DNA of 64,000 nucleotides from Artemia franciscana (lineage: Eukaryota; Arthropoda; Branchiopoda; Anostraca; Artemiidae). The notes under the pieces were generated by a model. The model was given only the letters and a program-made list of their open reading frames with translations, did not search any database and was not told the origin of the DNA. The position numbers and the translations under genes are program-made. This document shows, piece after piece, positions 43,440-55,119 of the stretch (positions within the stretch are counted from its first letter, which is position 1; every line of letters starts with the position of its first letter). The stretch is taken from positions 23,301,558 through 23,365,557 of the forward strand of contig NC_088873.1 of the NCBI RefSeq assembly GCF_032884065.1. Direction: 5' to 3'.

Positions 43440-46400
43440 AAAAAAGAGCTAAGAGCTCATATGGCACTTGTGACGAGGCAAGAAGAGCTAAGAGCCAAGA
43501 GATCATATGCTACGAGCTCTAACAAAATTCTATGAATCAATAGATTGATTTAAAAGGCTTAATGTCGGTCAGGATTTAAAATAAGAGCTCTGAGTCATGA
43601 TGTCCTTCTAAATATCAAAATTCATTAAGATCCGATCACCCACTCGCATGTTATAAATACCTAATTTTTTCCAATTTTTCCTCTCCCTTTAACCCCCAGA
43701 TGGTCGAATCTGGGAAAACGACTTTATCAAGTCAATTTGTGCAGCTTCCTCACACGCCTACCAATTTTCATCGTCCTAGCATGTCCAGAAGCACCAAACT
43801 CGCCAAATCACTGAACCCCTCCCCCCAACTCCCCCAAAGAGAGCGAATCTAGTACGGTTCCGTCAATGACGTATCAAGGACATTTGCTTATTCTATCCAC
43901 TAGGCTTCATCCCGATTCCGCCACTCCAAGTGTTTTCCAAGATTTCCCCCTCCAACTCCCCCAATGTCAAAAGATCTGGTCGGGATTTGAAATAAGAGCT
44001 CTGAGACATGAATTCCTTCTAAATATCAAATTTCATTAAGATTCGATCACCTATTCGTAAAATAAAAATACCCCAATTTTCACGTTTACCAAGAATTCCT
44101 GTTTCCCCCTCCACCCCCCCCCCCTTTGTCATAGGATCTTGTCGGAATTAAAATTAGAGCTTTAAAGCGCAAGACCCATCTAAATATCAAATTTCATTAA
44201 GATTCGATCACCTATTCGTAAAATAAAAATACCCCAATTTTCACGTTTACCAAGAATTCCTGTTTCCTCCCCCTCCAACCCCCCCAATGTCATAGGATCT
44301 TGTCGGAATTAAAATTAGAGCTTTAAAGCGCAAGACCCATCTAAATATCAAATTTCATTAAGATCTGGTCGCTCTTTCATAAGTTACAAATACCTCAATT
44401 TTCAAAATTACCTCACCCCCTCCCTAACTCCACCAAAGAGAGCAGATCCGGCCCGATTATGTCAGTCACGTGTCTTAGACAGGTTTTTATTCTTTCCATC
44501 CAGTTTCATGCTAATCTCACCGCTTTAAGTATTTTCTAAGATTTCCGGTTCCCCTCATCTGCCCCCCCCCAATTACGCTGGATCCGGTCGAGATTTAAAA
44601 TAAGAGATCTGAGTCACGAGCTTCTTCTAAATATGGAGTTTCATGAAGATCCGATCACTCCTTCGTAAGTTAAAAATACGTCATTTTTTCTAATTTTTCA
44701 GAATTAACCCCCCCCCCAATAGAGCGAATCCGTTCCAATTATGTAAATCACGTAACTAAGACTTCTGCTTATTTTTCCCACCAAGTTTCATCCTGATCCC
44801 TCCAATCTAAGTGTTTTCCATGATTTTAGGTTCCTCCACCCCAAACTCCCCCCAAAGTCACCAGATCCGGTCGGGACTAAGAGCTTTGAGACACGATATC
44901 CTTCTAAATATCAAATTTCATTGAGATCCGATCACCCGTTCGTAAGTTAAAAATGCCCAATTTTTTCTAATTTTTCAGAATTAACCCCCCCCCCAACTAC
45001 CCCAAAGAGGGCGGATCCGTTCCGGTTATGTCAATCATGTATCTAGGACTTGTACTTATTTTTCCCACCAAGTTTCATCCCGATCCCTTCACTCTAAGTG
45101 TTTTCCAAGTTTTAGTTTCCCCCTCCCAACTCCCCCCAATGTCACCAGATCTGTTCGGGATTTAAAATAAGAGCTCTGAGACACGATATCCTTCTAAATA
45201 TCAAATTTCTTTGAGATCCGATCTTCCGTTAGTAAGTTAATAATACCTCATTCTTTCTAATTTTTCAGAATTAACCCTCCCCCTCCCAACTACCCCAAAG
45301 AGATCGGATCCGTTCCGGTTATGTCAATCATATATCTAGGACTTGTGCTTACTTTTTCCACCAAGTTTCATCCCGATCCCTCCACTCTAAGTGTTTTCCA
45401 ATATTTTAGGTTTCCCCCCTCCAACTCCCCCCCCCCAATGTCACCAGATCTGGTCGGGACTTAAAATAAGAGCTTAGAGGCACGATATCCTTCTAAATAT
45501 CAAATTTCATTGAGATCCGATCACCCGTTCGTAAGTTACAAATACCTCATTTTTTCTAATTTTTCAGAATTAACCCCCCTCCCCCAACTACCCCAAAGAG
45601 GGCGGATCCGTTCCGGTTATGTCAATCATGTATCTAGGACTTGTGCTTATTTTTCCCATCAAGTTTCATCCCGATCCCTCCACTCTAAGTGTTTTCCAAG
45701 TTTTAAGGTTCCCCCTCCCAACTCCCCCCTCCCTCCAATATCACCAGATCTGTTCGAGATTTAGTATAAGAGCTCTGAGACACGATATCCTTCTAAATTT
45801 CAAATTTCATTGAGATCCGATCTCCCGTTCGTAACTTAAAAATACCTCATTTTTTCTAATTTTTCAGAATTAACCCTCCCCCCCCAACTACCCCAAAGAA
45901 ATCGGATGCGTTCCGGTTATGTCAATCATGTATCTAGGACTTGTGCTTGTTTTTCCCACCAAGTTTCATCCCGGTCCCTCCACTCTAAGTGTTTTCCAAG
46001 TTTTAGGTTTCCCCCTCCCAACCCCCCCCCCCCCAATGTCACCAGATCCGGTTGGAATTTAAAATAAGAGCTCTGAGACAGGATATCCTTCTATATATCA
46101 AATTTCATTGAGATCTGATCACCCTTACGTAAGTTAAAAATACCTCATTTTTCCTAATTTTCAGAATTCACCCCCCCCCCCCCCAACTACCCCAAAGAGA
46201 GCGGATCCGTTCTGGTTATTTCAATCATGTATCTAGGACTTGTGCTTATTTGTCCCACCAAGTTTCATCCCGATCCCTCCACTCTAAGTGTTTTCCAAGT
46301 TTTAGGTTTCCCCCTCCCCCCCCCAGTGTCACCAGATCTGTTCGGAATTTAAAATAAGAGCTCTGAGACACGATATCCTTCTAAATATCAAATTTCATTG

Positions 46401-47230
46401 AAATCCGATCACCCGCTCTTAAGCTAAAAATACCTCATTTTTTTCTAATTTTTAGAATTAACCCCCCCCAACTACCCCAAAGAGAGCGGATCCGTTTCGG
46501 TTATGTGAATCATGTTTTTAGGACTTGTGCTTATTTGTCCCACCAAGTTTCATCCCGATCCCTCTACTCTAAGTGTTTTCCAAGTTTTAGGTTTCCCCCT
46601 CCCCCCCCCCAGTGTCACCAGATCTGTTCGGAATTTAAAATAAGAGCTCTGAGACACGATATCCTTCTAAATATCAAATTTCATTGAAATCCGATCACCC
46701 GCTCTTAAGCTAAAAATACCTCATTTTTTTCTAATTTTTAGAATTAACCCCCCCAACTACCCCAAAGAGAGCGGATCCGTTTCGGTTATGTGAATCATGT
46801 TTTTAGGACTTGTGCTTATTTTTCCCACCAAGTTTCATCCCGATCCCTCCACTCTAAGTGTTTTCCAAGATTTTAGGTTTCCCCCTCCAACTCCCCCCAA
46901 TGTCATCAAATCTGGTCAGAATTTAAAATAAGAGCTCTGAGACACAACATCATTCCAAACATCGAATTTCATTAAGATCTCATTACCCGCTCATAAGTTA
47001 AAAATACTTCAATTCTTCTATTTTTTTGAATTAACCGGCCCCCGACCCCCCCCCCCCGCAGTTGGTCAAATCGGGAAAACGACTATTTTTAATTTAATCT
47101 GGTCTGGTCCCTGATACGCTTGCCAAATTTCATCGTCCTAGCTTACCTGGAAGTGCCTAAAGTAGCAAAACCAGGACCGACAGACAGACAGACCGGCAGA
47201 TCTGTCGGTCCTAACGAAACCAAGTGCCAT
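43440..47230 (-). mobile_element. tandem-array element S, copy A
   Basis: Left terminus AAAGAGCTAAGAGCTCATATGG; right terminus ACCAAGTGCCATAAAA. Between them lie ten or more tandem units of roughly 286-300 bp. Each has the order GATCCGATCACCCGTTCGTA, ACCTCATTTTTTCTAA, a C run, CCAAAGAGAGCGGATCCGTT, TCTAGGACTTGTGCTTA, AAGTTTCATCCCGATCCCT, CTCTAAGTGTTTTCCAAG, a second C run and AAATAAGAGCTCTGAGACAC. The hairpin normally present near the right end is half deleted. The subterminal words ATGGCACTTG (left) and CAAGTGCCAT (right) are inverted. Non-coding; the short frames repeat with the units. Strand is given relative to copy E. Confidence 0.88.
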
Positions 47231-47235
47231 AAAAA

Positions 47236-50003
47236 ACAAGAGCTAAGAGTTCACATGGCACTTGCGACGAGGTGCTAAGAGCCAAGAGATCATATGGGGT
47301 GAGCTATAACAAAATTCTATGAATCAATAGATTGGTTTAAAAAGGAAAATAAGAGGCTTAATGCAGGCCAGGATTTAAAATAAGAGCTCTGAGTCACGAT
47401 GTCCTACTAAATATCAAAATTCATTAAGATCCGATCACCCACTCGTAAGTTATAAATACCTAATTTTGTCTAATTTTTCCTCTCACTTTAGCCCCCCAGA
47501 TGGTCGAGTCTGGGAAAACGACTTTATCAAGTCAAATTGTGCAACTCCCTGACACGCTTACCAATTTTCATCGTCCTAGCACGTCCAGAAGCACCAAACT
47601 CGCCAAATTACTGAACCCATCCCCCCAACTCCCCCAAAGAGAGTGAATCCAGTACGATTCTGTCAATCACGTATCAAGGACATTTGTTTATTCTATCCAC
47701 CAAGCTTCATCCCGATTCCTCCACTCCAAGTGTTTTTCCAAGATTTCCCCCTCCAACTCCCCCCAATGTCAAAAGATCTGGTCGGGATTCTCTGAGACAT
47801 GAATTTCTTCTAAAAATCAAATTTCAATAAGATCCGATCATCTATTCGTAAGATAAAAATACCCCAATTTTCACGTTTTCCAAGAATTCCGGTTTCCCCC
47901 TCCAACTCCCTCCAATGTCATAGGATATGGTCGGAATTTAAAATTAGAACTTTAAAGCACAAGATCCTTCTAAATATGAAATTTCATTAAGATCTGGTCA
48001 CTCTTTCGTAAGTTACAAATACCTCAATTTTCAAAATTACCCCCCCCCCCCCCAATTCCACCAAAGAGAGCAGATCCGTTCCAGTTATGTCAGTCACGTA
48101 TCTTAGACAGGTTTCTATTCTTCCCATCCAGTTTCATCCTGATCTCACCGCTTTAAGTATTTTCTAAGATTTCCGGTCCCCCCAACTACCCCCCCCCCCC
48201 AATTACACTTGATCCGGTTGAGATTTAAAATAAGAGATCTGAGTTACGAGGTCCTTCTAAATATGAAGTTTCATTAAGACCCGATCACTCCTTCGTAAGT
48301 TAAAAATACGTCATCTTTTTCTTATTTTTCAGAATTAACCTCCTCCCAATAGAGCGGATCCGTTCCAATTATGTAAATCACGTATGTAAGACTTCTGCTT
48401 ATTTTTCCCTACAAGTTTCATCCCGATCCCTCCAATCTAAGCGTTTTCCATGATTTTAGGTTCCCCCACCCCAAACTTCCCCCAATGTCACCAGAACCGG
48501 CCAGGATTTAAAATAAGAGCTTTGAGACACGATATTCTTCTAAATATCAAATTTCATTGAGATCCGGTCACCCGTTCGTAAGTTAAAAATACCTCATTTT
48601 TTCTAATTTCTCAGAATTAACCCCTCCCCCAACTACCCAAAAGAGACCGGATCCGTTCCGGTTATGTCAATGATGTATCTAGGACTCGTGATTATTTTTC
48701 CCAACAAGTTTCATCCCGATCCCTTCACTCTTAAGTGTTTTCCAAGTTTTAGGTTTCCCCCTCCCAACTCCCCCCAATGTCACCAGATCCGGTCGGGTTT
48801 AAAATAAGAGCTCTGAGCCACGATATCCTTCTAAATATCAAATTTCATTGATATCCGATCACCCATTCGTAAGTTAAAAATACCTCATTTTTTCTAATAT
48901 TTCAGAAATAACCCCCCCCCCCAACTACCCCAAAGAGAGCGAATCCGTTCTGTTTATGTCAATAATGTATCTAGGACTTGTGTTTATTTTTCCCAACAAG
49001 TTTCATCCCGATCCCTCCACTCTAAGTGTTTTCCAAGTTTTAGGTTTCCCCCTCCCAACTCCCCCCCCCCAATGTCACCAGATCCGGTCGGGATTTAAAT
49101 AAGAGCTCTAAGACACGATATCCTTCTAAACATCAAATTTCATTGATATCCGACCACCCGTTCGTAAGTTAAAAATACCTCATTTTTTCTAATTTTTCAG
49201 AAATACCCCCCCCCCCCCTCCCCAACTACCCCAAAGAGAGTGGATCTGTTCCGTTTATGTCAATCATGTATCTAGGACTTGTGTTTATTTTCCCCACCAA
49301 GTTTCATCCCGATCCCTCCACTCTAAGTGTTTTCCAAGTTTTAGGTTTCTCCCTCCCAACTCCCCCCCAATGTCATCAGATCCGGTCGGGATTTAAATAA
49401 GAGCTCTAAGACACGATATCCTTCTAAACATCAAATTTCATTCATATCCGATCTCCCGTTCGTAAGTTAAAAATACCTCATTTTTTCTAATTTTTCAGAA
49501 ATACAAACCCCCCCCTTCCCAACTACCCCAAAGAGAGTGGATCCGTTCCGTTTATGTCAATCATGTATCTAGGACTTGTGTTTATTTTCCCCACCAAGTT
49601 TCATCCCAATCCCTCCACTCTAAGTGTTTCCCAATATTTTAGGTTTCCCCCCTCCAACTCCCCCCAGTGTCATCAGATCTGGTCGGGATTTGAAATAAGA
49701 GCTCTGAGACACAATATCATTCCAAACATCAAATTTTATTAAGATCCCATCACCCGCTCATAAGTTAAAAATACTTCATTTTTTCTATTTTTTCCGAATT
49801 AACCGGCCCCTCACTCCCCCCAAATGATCAAATCGGGAAAACGACTATTTCTAATTTAATCTGGTCCGGTCCCTGATACGCTTGCCAAATTTCATCAGTC
49901 CTAGCTTACCTGGAAGTGCCTAAAGTAGCAAAACCGGGACCGACAGACAGACCGACAGAATTTGCGATTGCTATATTTCACTTGGTTAATACCAAGTGCC
50001 ATA
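47236..50003 (-). mobile_element. tandem-array element S, copy B
   Basis: Lies directly after copy A in the same orientation, with only a few bases of A-rich spacer, and again starts ACAAGAGCTAAGAG. About eight or nine units follow in the same order of variants as in copy A. The right end keeps the hairpin CACTTGGTTAATACCAAGTG (49979-49998) and ends CCATAA. It is one element shorter by about 1 kb of units, so the array length varies between copies. Confidence 0.88.
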
Positions 50004-50934
50004 ATATAAACAAGCCAAAGAGGCTTCCCTGGCTTTTTCGTAAAAACAGTACTTTGTGGACCAAAGATTTTTACCTTCCTCAGGTGGCAGTTCGGTTATA
50101 TTCAGCCCTTTGGCTAAGATCGCCTGATCTGCAAGGAATCCTAGCTTTATGGGAGGGGGGAATCTTACTTCAATCGATCAGAAGCTTTGTCTTACTTCAT
50201 GGAAAACATTTTAAAAATATACATATATACAATTCTATTTTTCTTTTTATTAATTTATTACCCATTCTTAAAAATATGAAAGACGTAGAATGTATGTGTA
50301 ATAGGTAATATAAATCATAAAAAAGAATATAATACAATTCAGCATTGTAATATCATTCTAGTCTATGAGTGATTTAGTTTTAATGAAGTTAACCCCGAAT
50401 TTCGAAATTTTTCTTCCGAGAGCTGGGAAAAGAACAGCAATATTGTACTTCTTGGATATATCGTTATGCCTGTGCGATAGATGGAGACGAAAGAGGAACT
50501 TGGCGCATCTATTGAAAACAAAAACAAAAAGTCTTATTTCTGTTATTAACTGCTCAAAAGTTGATGGGGGCCCCCACCTTCTTGAAAAGTCTCAACAGTT
50601 ATTTTTTTGGCCAGCAGGGGGGGGGATAATTCCTCCCTCTGTATGCCCTTTCCATATAAGTTTGAGTGTTTAGTTTTTTGCTCACGTTGAGTTTAAGTTC
50701 AAGTTCAGTAGCTTCTTTCTACTTTGGAAAATAGCTGAGTTAGGCAAACGAATATTTTAGGAATTAATTCAGAGCCCAAAAATATACTGGTAAGCCTTAT
50801 TTACAAAATTCTTCTGCGAAGCTAATCAAGCTACTATATCTACCCTTTCCTTATTTGAAGAGCTTAGAAGATTGTAGAGATGACAGGTTATGGTATCTAT
50901 TTAACATGTATGGCCGATATAGGACCTATCTAAA
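50004..50934. other. no assigned gene
   Basis: Plus frames at 49916-50308 (130 codons, beginning inside copy B) and 50365-50673 (102 codons) have no domain that I know and cross C/G runs. Not called. Confidence 0.3.
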
Positions 50935-51260
50935 TGTTGACAAAAAAAAAGGTTTTACCTTAATCTTGGGTTTTCAGTTTCATTTATTAGCTCTAGTTTT
51001 TGAAAGACATAATCCACATTTTAGCAGGATTTTAAGCTATGTCTAGGCTTTTTTTTGCTATATTTAGGAAATGGATTTCCAAATTTTTACAACCTTATAA
51101 ATCAGGATTGGCCAAAGGTATGAGACTCAAAACACTTTTGGTGCCTCATTTGGGCAGCATATCTGCAGCTCAAGGTTTCACTTTTACAGCGCAAAGATTT
51201 TAAAGTCATTAAAGGTCAATGCCGTTAAGAGGTGTAAGTGGTGTAGGTAGGTCCTTCAAA
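50935..51260 (+). repeat. dispersed repeat R copy
   Basis: Shares, in order, TTTTACCTTAATCTTG, CAGTTTCATTTATTAG, AACCTTATAAA, CAAAGGTATGAG, CAAGGTTTCACTTTTA and AAAGGTCA with 19510-19790. Unlike that copy it retains a few CpG sites. Confidence 0.65.
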
Positions 51261-51643
51261 ATAATTCACAGGGGATCGTTGTGACTCTGGATACATTTCT
51301 GTCATTTTTTTTTACCTTCCTCGACTACTTTCCAGATAGATAAAAGTCCCTCATCTAGAATTTCACCCATGTCGCTGTATGGTAGTGCTTTATGTTTCAA
51401 ATCAAAGAACTGGAATCCATAAAAAATAAAAGATTGGCATTAGCGAAAATGTAAATGCGTATTATTAGTGGAAGTGACTATAAACTTCTGCCAATCTTTA
51501 ATTTTGACTACGCATTGGACATGGCTCTTTACTTGGCACAAATTTTCACCCTGATCTGGCTTATCTTATTACTAATTTTACATAATTTCTACGAGAGGTA
51601 GGCTATAGGTTTTCTAAAAAAATTGATTGGTTCCCTCATAACC

Positions 51644-51917
51644 CTCTTTGGCAGAGACTGCATTTACAGGGATGGAAAGGACCCCCCTTCCATTCGTTCG
51701 ACCAGTCGTTAATAAAAAGGATTCCATTAAACTCTTGAAGCCACACAAGTTTCGACATTTCGTAAATATTTTTACTGAAACCTTGATCTCTGTCGGTCAG
51801 AACGATAAGCCAAGAGTGCTGTATCGTGGAGGAGGGACCACTCCATGTATTTGGTGCAGTTTTTTCCTATTTAGTAAAATTTTTGTGTATATTTATGCTC
51901 CAGGACAAAATTTATAA
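51644..51917 (+). other. weak candidate exon
   Basis: CTCTTTGGCAG ends at 51654 and a frame without stops continues to 51917. It reads FTGMERTPLPFVRPVVNK, then LKPHKFRHFVNIF and DKPRVLYRGGGTTPC. The composition is coding-like, but no donor or family is evident. Confidence 0.25.
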
Positions 51918-52321
51918 TTTTTCACCCTAACTGACTTGACTTTATTAAACTAGAAACGATATACATGAATCTCTAAAATAAGTAAAATCTAAAATTGCAT
52001 TGGGAAAACGCCAACAATTTGTCTCAAGAGTTGAGGTATTTTTGTTTCCGGCACGGAGACGACGGTTATGCTAGACTACATATTGTTCAAAAATAATCTT
52101 AACCCTTCTACTGTTCAAGTGGGGTCTAATGAACCCCGTACATTTTTTTGTTCTAAAACAACCAAGTTTTTGTGCATGTCTATAGTGTGAGGTCTTTCGT
52201 GCTATTTCTGCTATCCATGATATCAAAAAGAAACGGATTACGTATTATAGGTAAGAAGGTACAAAAAATTGCGGTTCAAATTGTAACTGAGAATGTTCAC
52301 CGTTGTCCAGTTGTTTATGCT

Positions 52322-52323
<2 letters not shown>

Positions 52324-52409
<86 letters not shown>
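52324..52409. repeat. (TA)n microsatellite, left
   Basis: Pure TA run of about 43 units. Confidence 0.97.
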
Positions 52410-52410
<1 letters not shown>

Positions 52411-52414
52411 TAGC

Positions 52415-52473
52415 TGTTGGGGTGGCGCTTCGCGCCACCCCAACACCTAGTTGGTGGGGCGCTTCGCCCCCCA
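52415..52473. repeat. two GC-rich hairpins between TA tracts
   Basis: GTTGGGGTGGCGC, TTC, GCGCCACCCCAAC forms a perfect 13-bp stem (52415-52443). GTGGGGCG, CTT, CGCCCCCCAC forms a second, slightly imperfect one (about 52453-52473). They stand out sharply in AT-rich surroundings. The first stem is symmetric enough to extrude as a cruciform. Confidence 0.9.
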
Positions 52474-52520
52474 CACAGAAACATGACGTCACCTGATCCA
52501 CAGATCCACAGACAGACAAC

Positions 52521-52525
<5 letters not shown>

Positions 52526-52599
<74 letters not shown>
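52526..52599. repeat. (TA)n microsatellite, right
   Basis: Pure AT run of about 36 units, separated from the left tract by about 115 bp that includes two hairpins. Confidence 0.97.
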
Positions 52600-52601
<2 letters not shown>

Positions 52602-52604
52602 CTT

Positions 52605-53312
52605 CCCCCGGCATTTACCCCCCCCCCCGGACAATACACCCTGGAAAATACCCCCATGGAAAAAAACCGCGGAAAGTTCCTCCCTCCCCGATAAATTCCC
52701 CCATATGGAAAATAAGATTTTCCAAATTGAGAATTTTATTTGAGTTTTTCTTTTGTCTATTATACACCACTCACGTAAGTTTACACTGTGTAAAACTTGA
52801 GAACAAACCGGTTTTTTCTTTAGTTTCTTTCAGCTTAGCGTGAGAAAAGACAAAGACTAGTGACAGAATGGATAGGAAATATATATGAAAAGGTTTGCCT
52901 CCTCCTGAAGACCTCGCTCTTTACGTTAGTTTTTTTAAGTTTTTTTGTTTTGATGTTGCTCATTACTTTCAGTTGAAGAAACTTGTTTTTTTTTAATTTC
53001 TGATCATTTTTAAAACAATACCGGGAAATCGGGTTCTCTCTCCATGAAATATTTTGGTACTTGTATATTACACGCCACTCACTCAAGTTTACGATCAAGT
53101 TTTCTTCTCGAGTTTTACACAGCGTGAACTTGAGTGAGTGGCGTGTAATACACAAGTACCTAAATTCCTTCCCCCCTTCGAAAAAACAAAAACTCGAATA
53201 AAATTCTCAAATTCAGAGAGCCTTATTTTCCACGGGGGGCAATTACCGGAGGTTATTTTCCACGGGGAGAGGGGATTTTACGGGGGGGGGGGGGGTAAAC
53301 GCCAGCCACCAT
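52605..53312. mobile_element. nested inverted-repeat element
   Basis: The left arm (about 52605-52805) and right arm (about 53110-53312) are inverted. GGCATTTAC plus a C run mirrors a G run plus GTAAACGCC; TGGAAAATA recurs; AATTGAGAATTTTATT mirrors AATAAAATTCTCAAATT; and CACTGTGTAAAACTTGAGAA mirrors the GAGTTTTACACAGCGTG stretch. The centre holds a half copy of module F (52890-53010) and a small palindromic element. No coding content. Confidence 0.75.
53056..53160. mobile_element. 105-bp palindromic MITE with Merlin-like ends
   Basis: Arms GGTACTTGTATATTACACGC and its inverse (ending GCGTGTAATACACAAGTACC) agree over about 38 bp. The outer bases GGTACTTGTGTATTA equal the end of the Merlin-like element at 38919-39355, but the inner parts differ. 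No matching target duplication is seen. Confidence 0.75.
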
Positions 53313-53438
53313 GTTTTCCCTTTTTCATTAGTAGGGCTTAGTGTCTCTTGAGCCTGTAGTGTAGTAGAGTTACAAATTTTCGTTTAAACTAGTCCTATCC
53401 TGATACACTGTGATTACTTTTTCTGTCACTCACCTCAG

Positions 53439-53561
53439 AAGAAAAAAAGAGAAAAGAATAAAGATTCATCTGTGAGCGAATTTCGTTGGAAAGAACTTAT
53501 AATATCCCATTCTCTTTGCATTTAGGAACTTGAAACCTTCATTGATGAGTTTGGTGCTTGA
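53439..53561 (+). CDS. candidate small exon pair, 3' end of a gene
   Basis: A good pyrimidine-rich acceptor (TTTTTCTGTCACTCACCTCAG) ends at 53438. The next 33 bases code KKKREKNKDSS and are followed by GTGAGC. A second acceptor (CTCTTTGCATTTAG) ends at 53525 and the frame resumes as ELETFIDEFGA then stop (53559-53561). That needs a 54-bp intron, short but acceptable for invertebrates. Without splicing the frame reads on to a stop at 53523. No family recognised. Upstream exons are not identified. Confidence 0.3.
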
Positions 53562-54863
53562 ACGTGCTGAATTTTCCGATATATTTTTCAAGTTTGTGTC
53601 CTTTTTACATAATTATGCATATTTTCTAATGCAAATAGCTCTTCACTGGTAATCAAAAATTTGCCGTTCCTCGGCCATTCATACTGGGAAAATATCGCCG
53701 AATGCTTTTAAACATTACGGCAGGTTTTCACAGAAAATTCAAATATTAAGAATTTGTGACTGTGATAAGCTTAAAGTTGTTATGACTTGTGTAACTCTAT
53801 TTTACTACATGAGCCAAAGAGTACGGGTAACTTATAAGTTATCTATACTCTTTGACATGAGTAGGCTCAGAAACAAGGAAGAATAACTAACGGCGCGTTT
53901 TCAGCACGTTTTCAGAGCAGCCATGCGTGATAGATTTAGTCAGTACTTCAACTGGCTTTCTAAAAATAAAACTCGCATAATATCATTGTTTTGGTAATTA
54001 CTCCATTTTTTCTCGGATTCATCATGATTTTTTGGTCAAAATTTTCTCGAATCTAAAAAAGTTTAGGGTGCTGTCCTCCCTCTCCATTGTGACGCCCCTG
54101 CATGCTAGAATTGGAATAGAAAAAAAAATGCTCTTGATCTTGTCGATTGTTGAGTGCCGCTGCTTGTGTCACGTTTTCCTCGAATTTACGTGTATCTTTG
54201 TGTTGTACGTGCCCTTTAAGTTTTAAAGTGCTTTGATAGGCAAATCTGCTTATTTTGATTTGAATGATACGTCACTCAGGGCGTTTTGAACAGATTTGAA
54301 ACTCCTTCCTCATAAGAAAAATCAGCATCAGCTAGCGGCGCAACAGCACACCCCTAGTTTCCCTAAAAATCAGCTATTCGCCACCGAAAAGAAAACCGGC
54401 TCTATTGTGTATATTGAATAGACAACACTTTGCTTAACAATTAGTAAGAGGTTATACGGTTTCTTTATTTTAAATGAGCCTATCGTTAGCTTTTCGAATC
54501 TTTGACAGTTTTAAGATCCTCTGTCAATTTTAACCGAAATTGCTTAAGGAGCTCCCAATGGTACTGGGAAATGTTTATGAGCCTTTTGTCTATGAGATTG
54601 TCAACTGACGCTGAGACTCACAAAATGATTTTTAGGATATCGAATTCCCTTAAATTTTTCTTTAAGAGAAGACTTGGCTGCGTTGTTGTATAGTATTGCG
54701 TTTCAAGATGCTAATTTAGTGGTAAAGTTGTAGATTCCTTTTTGATCTAGTAGAATTTTTTGGCAAGATTGAACAAATATTCTTGTGTCTGATTCCACTT
54801 CCCTAATCCTTCAATTCTACGGTTTAGTTCGGCATCTGCTGCAAGTATCTCCTTCCCTTTTAG
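53562..54863. other. no assigned gene
   Basis: A plus frame at 54502-54693 has no known domain. Otherwise ordinary AT-rich sequence. Confidence 0.35.
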
Positions 54864-55119
54864 GAACATCCGGGTAAACTTGGAGACTACATTCAAGAAA
54901 ATGTACAATCATGGTACGCCTTTAGCAGAATCAAGAAATTTCTCTCGCAATCTACAGCATCTAGCTTTAATGTGGTCCGTCCTTTCAAGGGCAGGCACAC
55001 CCTACTGCTCTGAACAGAAGGAATTTAAGAAGCGCCTTTTGAAATTTGTTGCAAGTTCAGTTTGTTTTCTTAGCTATCTTCAGAGTCCAGAACTTTTCGG
55101 GGACTCTTCGTCTTTCTAG
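54864..55119 (+). CDS. candidate terminal exon
   Basis: TCTCCTTCCCTTTTAG is a strong acceptor ending at 54863. Behind it one frame (starting at base 2) is open for 84 codons to a stop at 55117: it includes NIRVNLETTFKKMYNHGTPL, SRNLQHLALMWSVL and KEFKKRLLKFVASSVCFL. A second frame (starting at base 1) is open for 49 codons (EHPGKLGDYIQENVQSWYAF) to 55011. I recognise neither. The longer frame is the better guess. No poly-A signal is obvious right after the stop. Confidence 0.35.

Noticed and set aside
45510..49742. Similar plus-strand frames (starting MRSDHPF, MSIMYLGLV, MNHVFRTC) repeated across the array
   Set aside because: They recur because the tandem units recur with periods near a multiple of three. 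They lack conserved starts and break where C runs change length.
43440..50003. CRISPR-like array
   Set aside because: Units are roughly 290 bp and similar over their whole length, with no short repeat/unique spacer pattern, in a eukaryotic setting.
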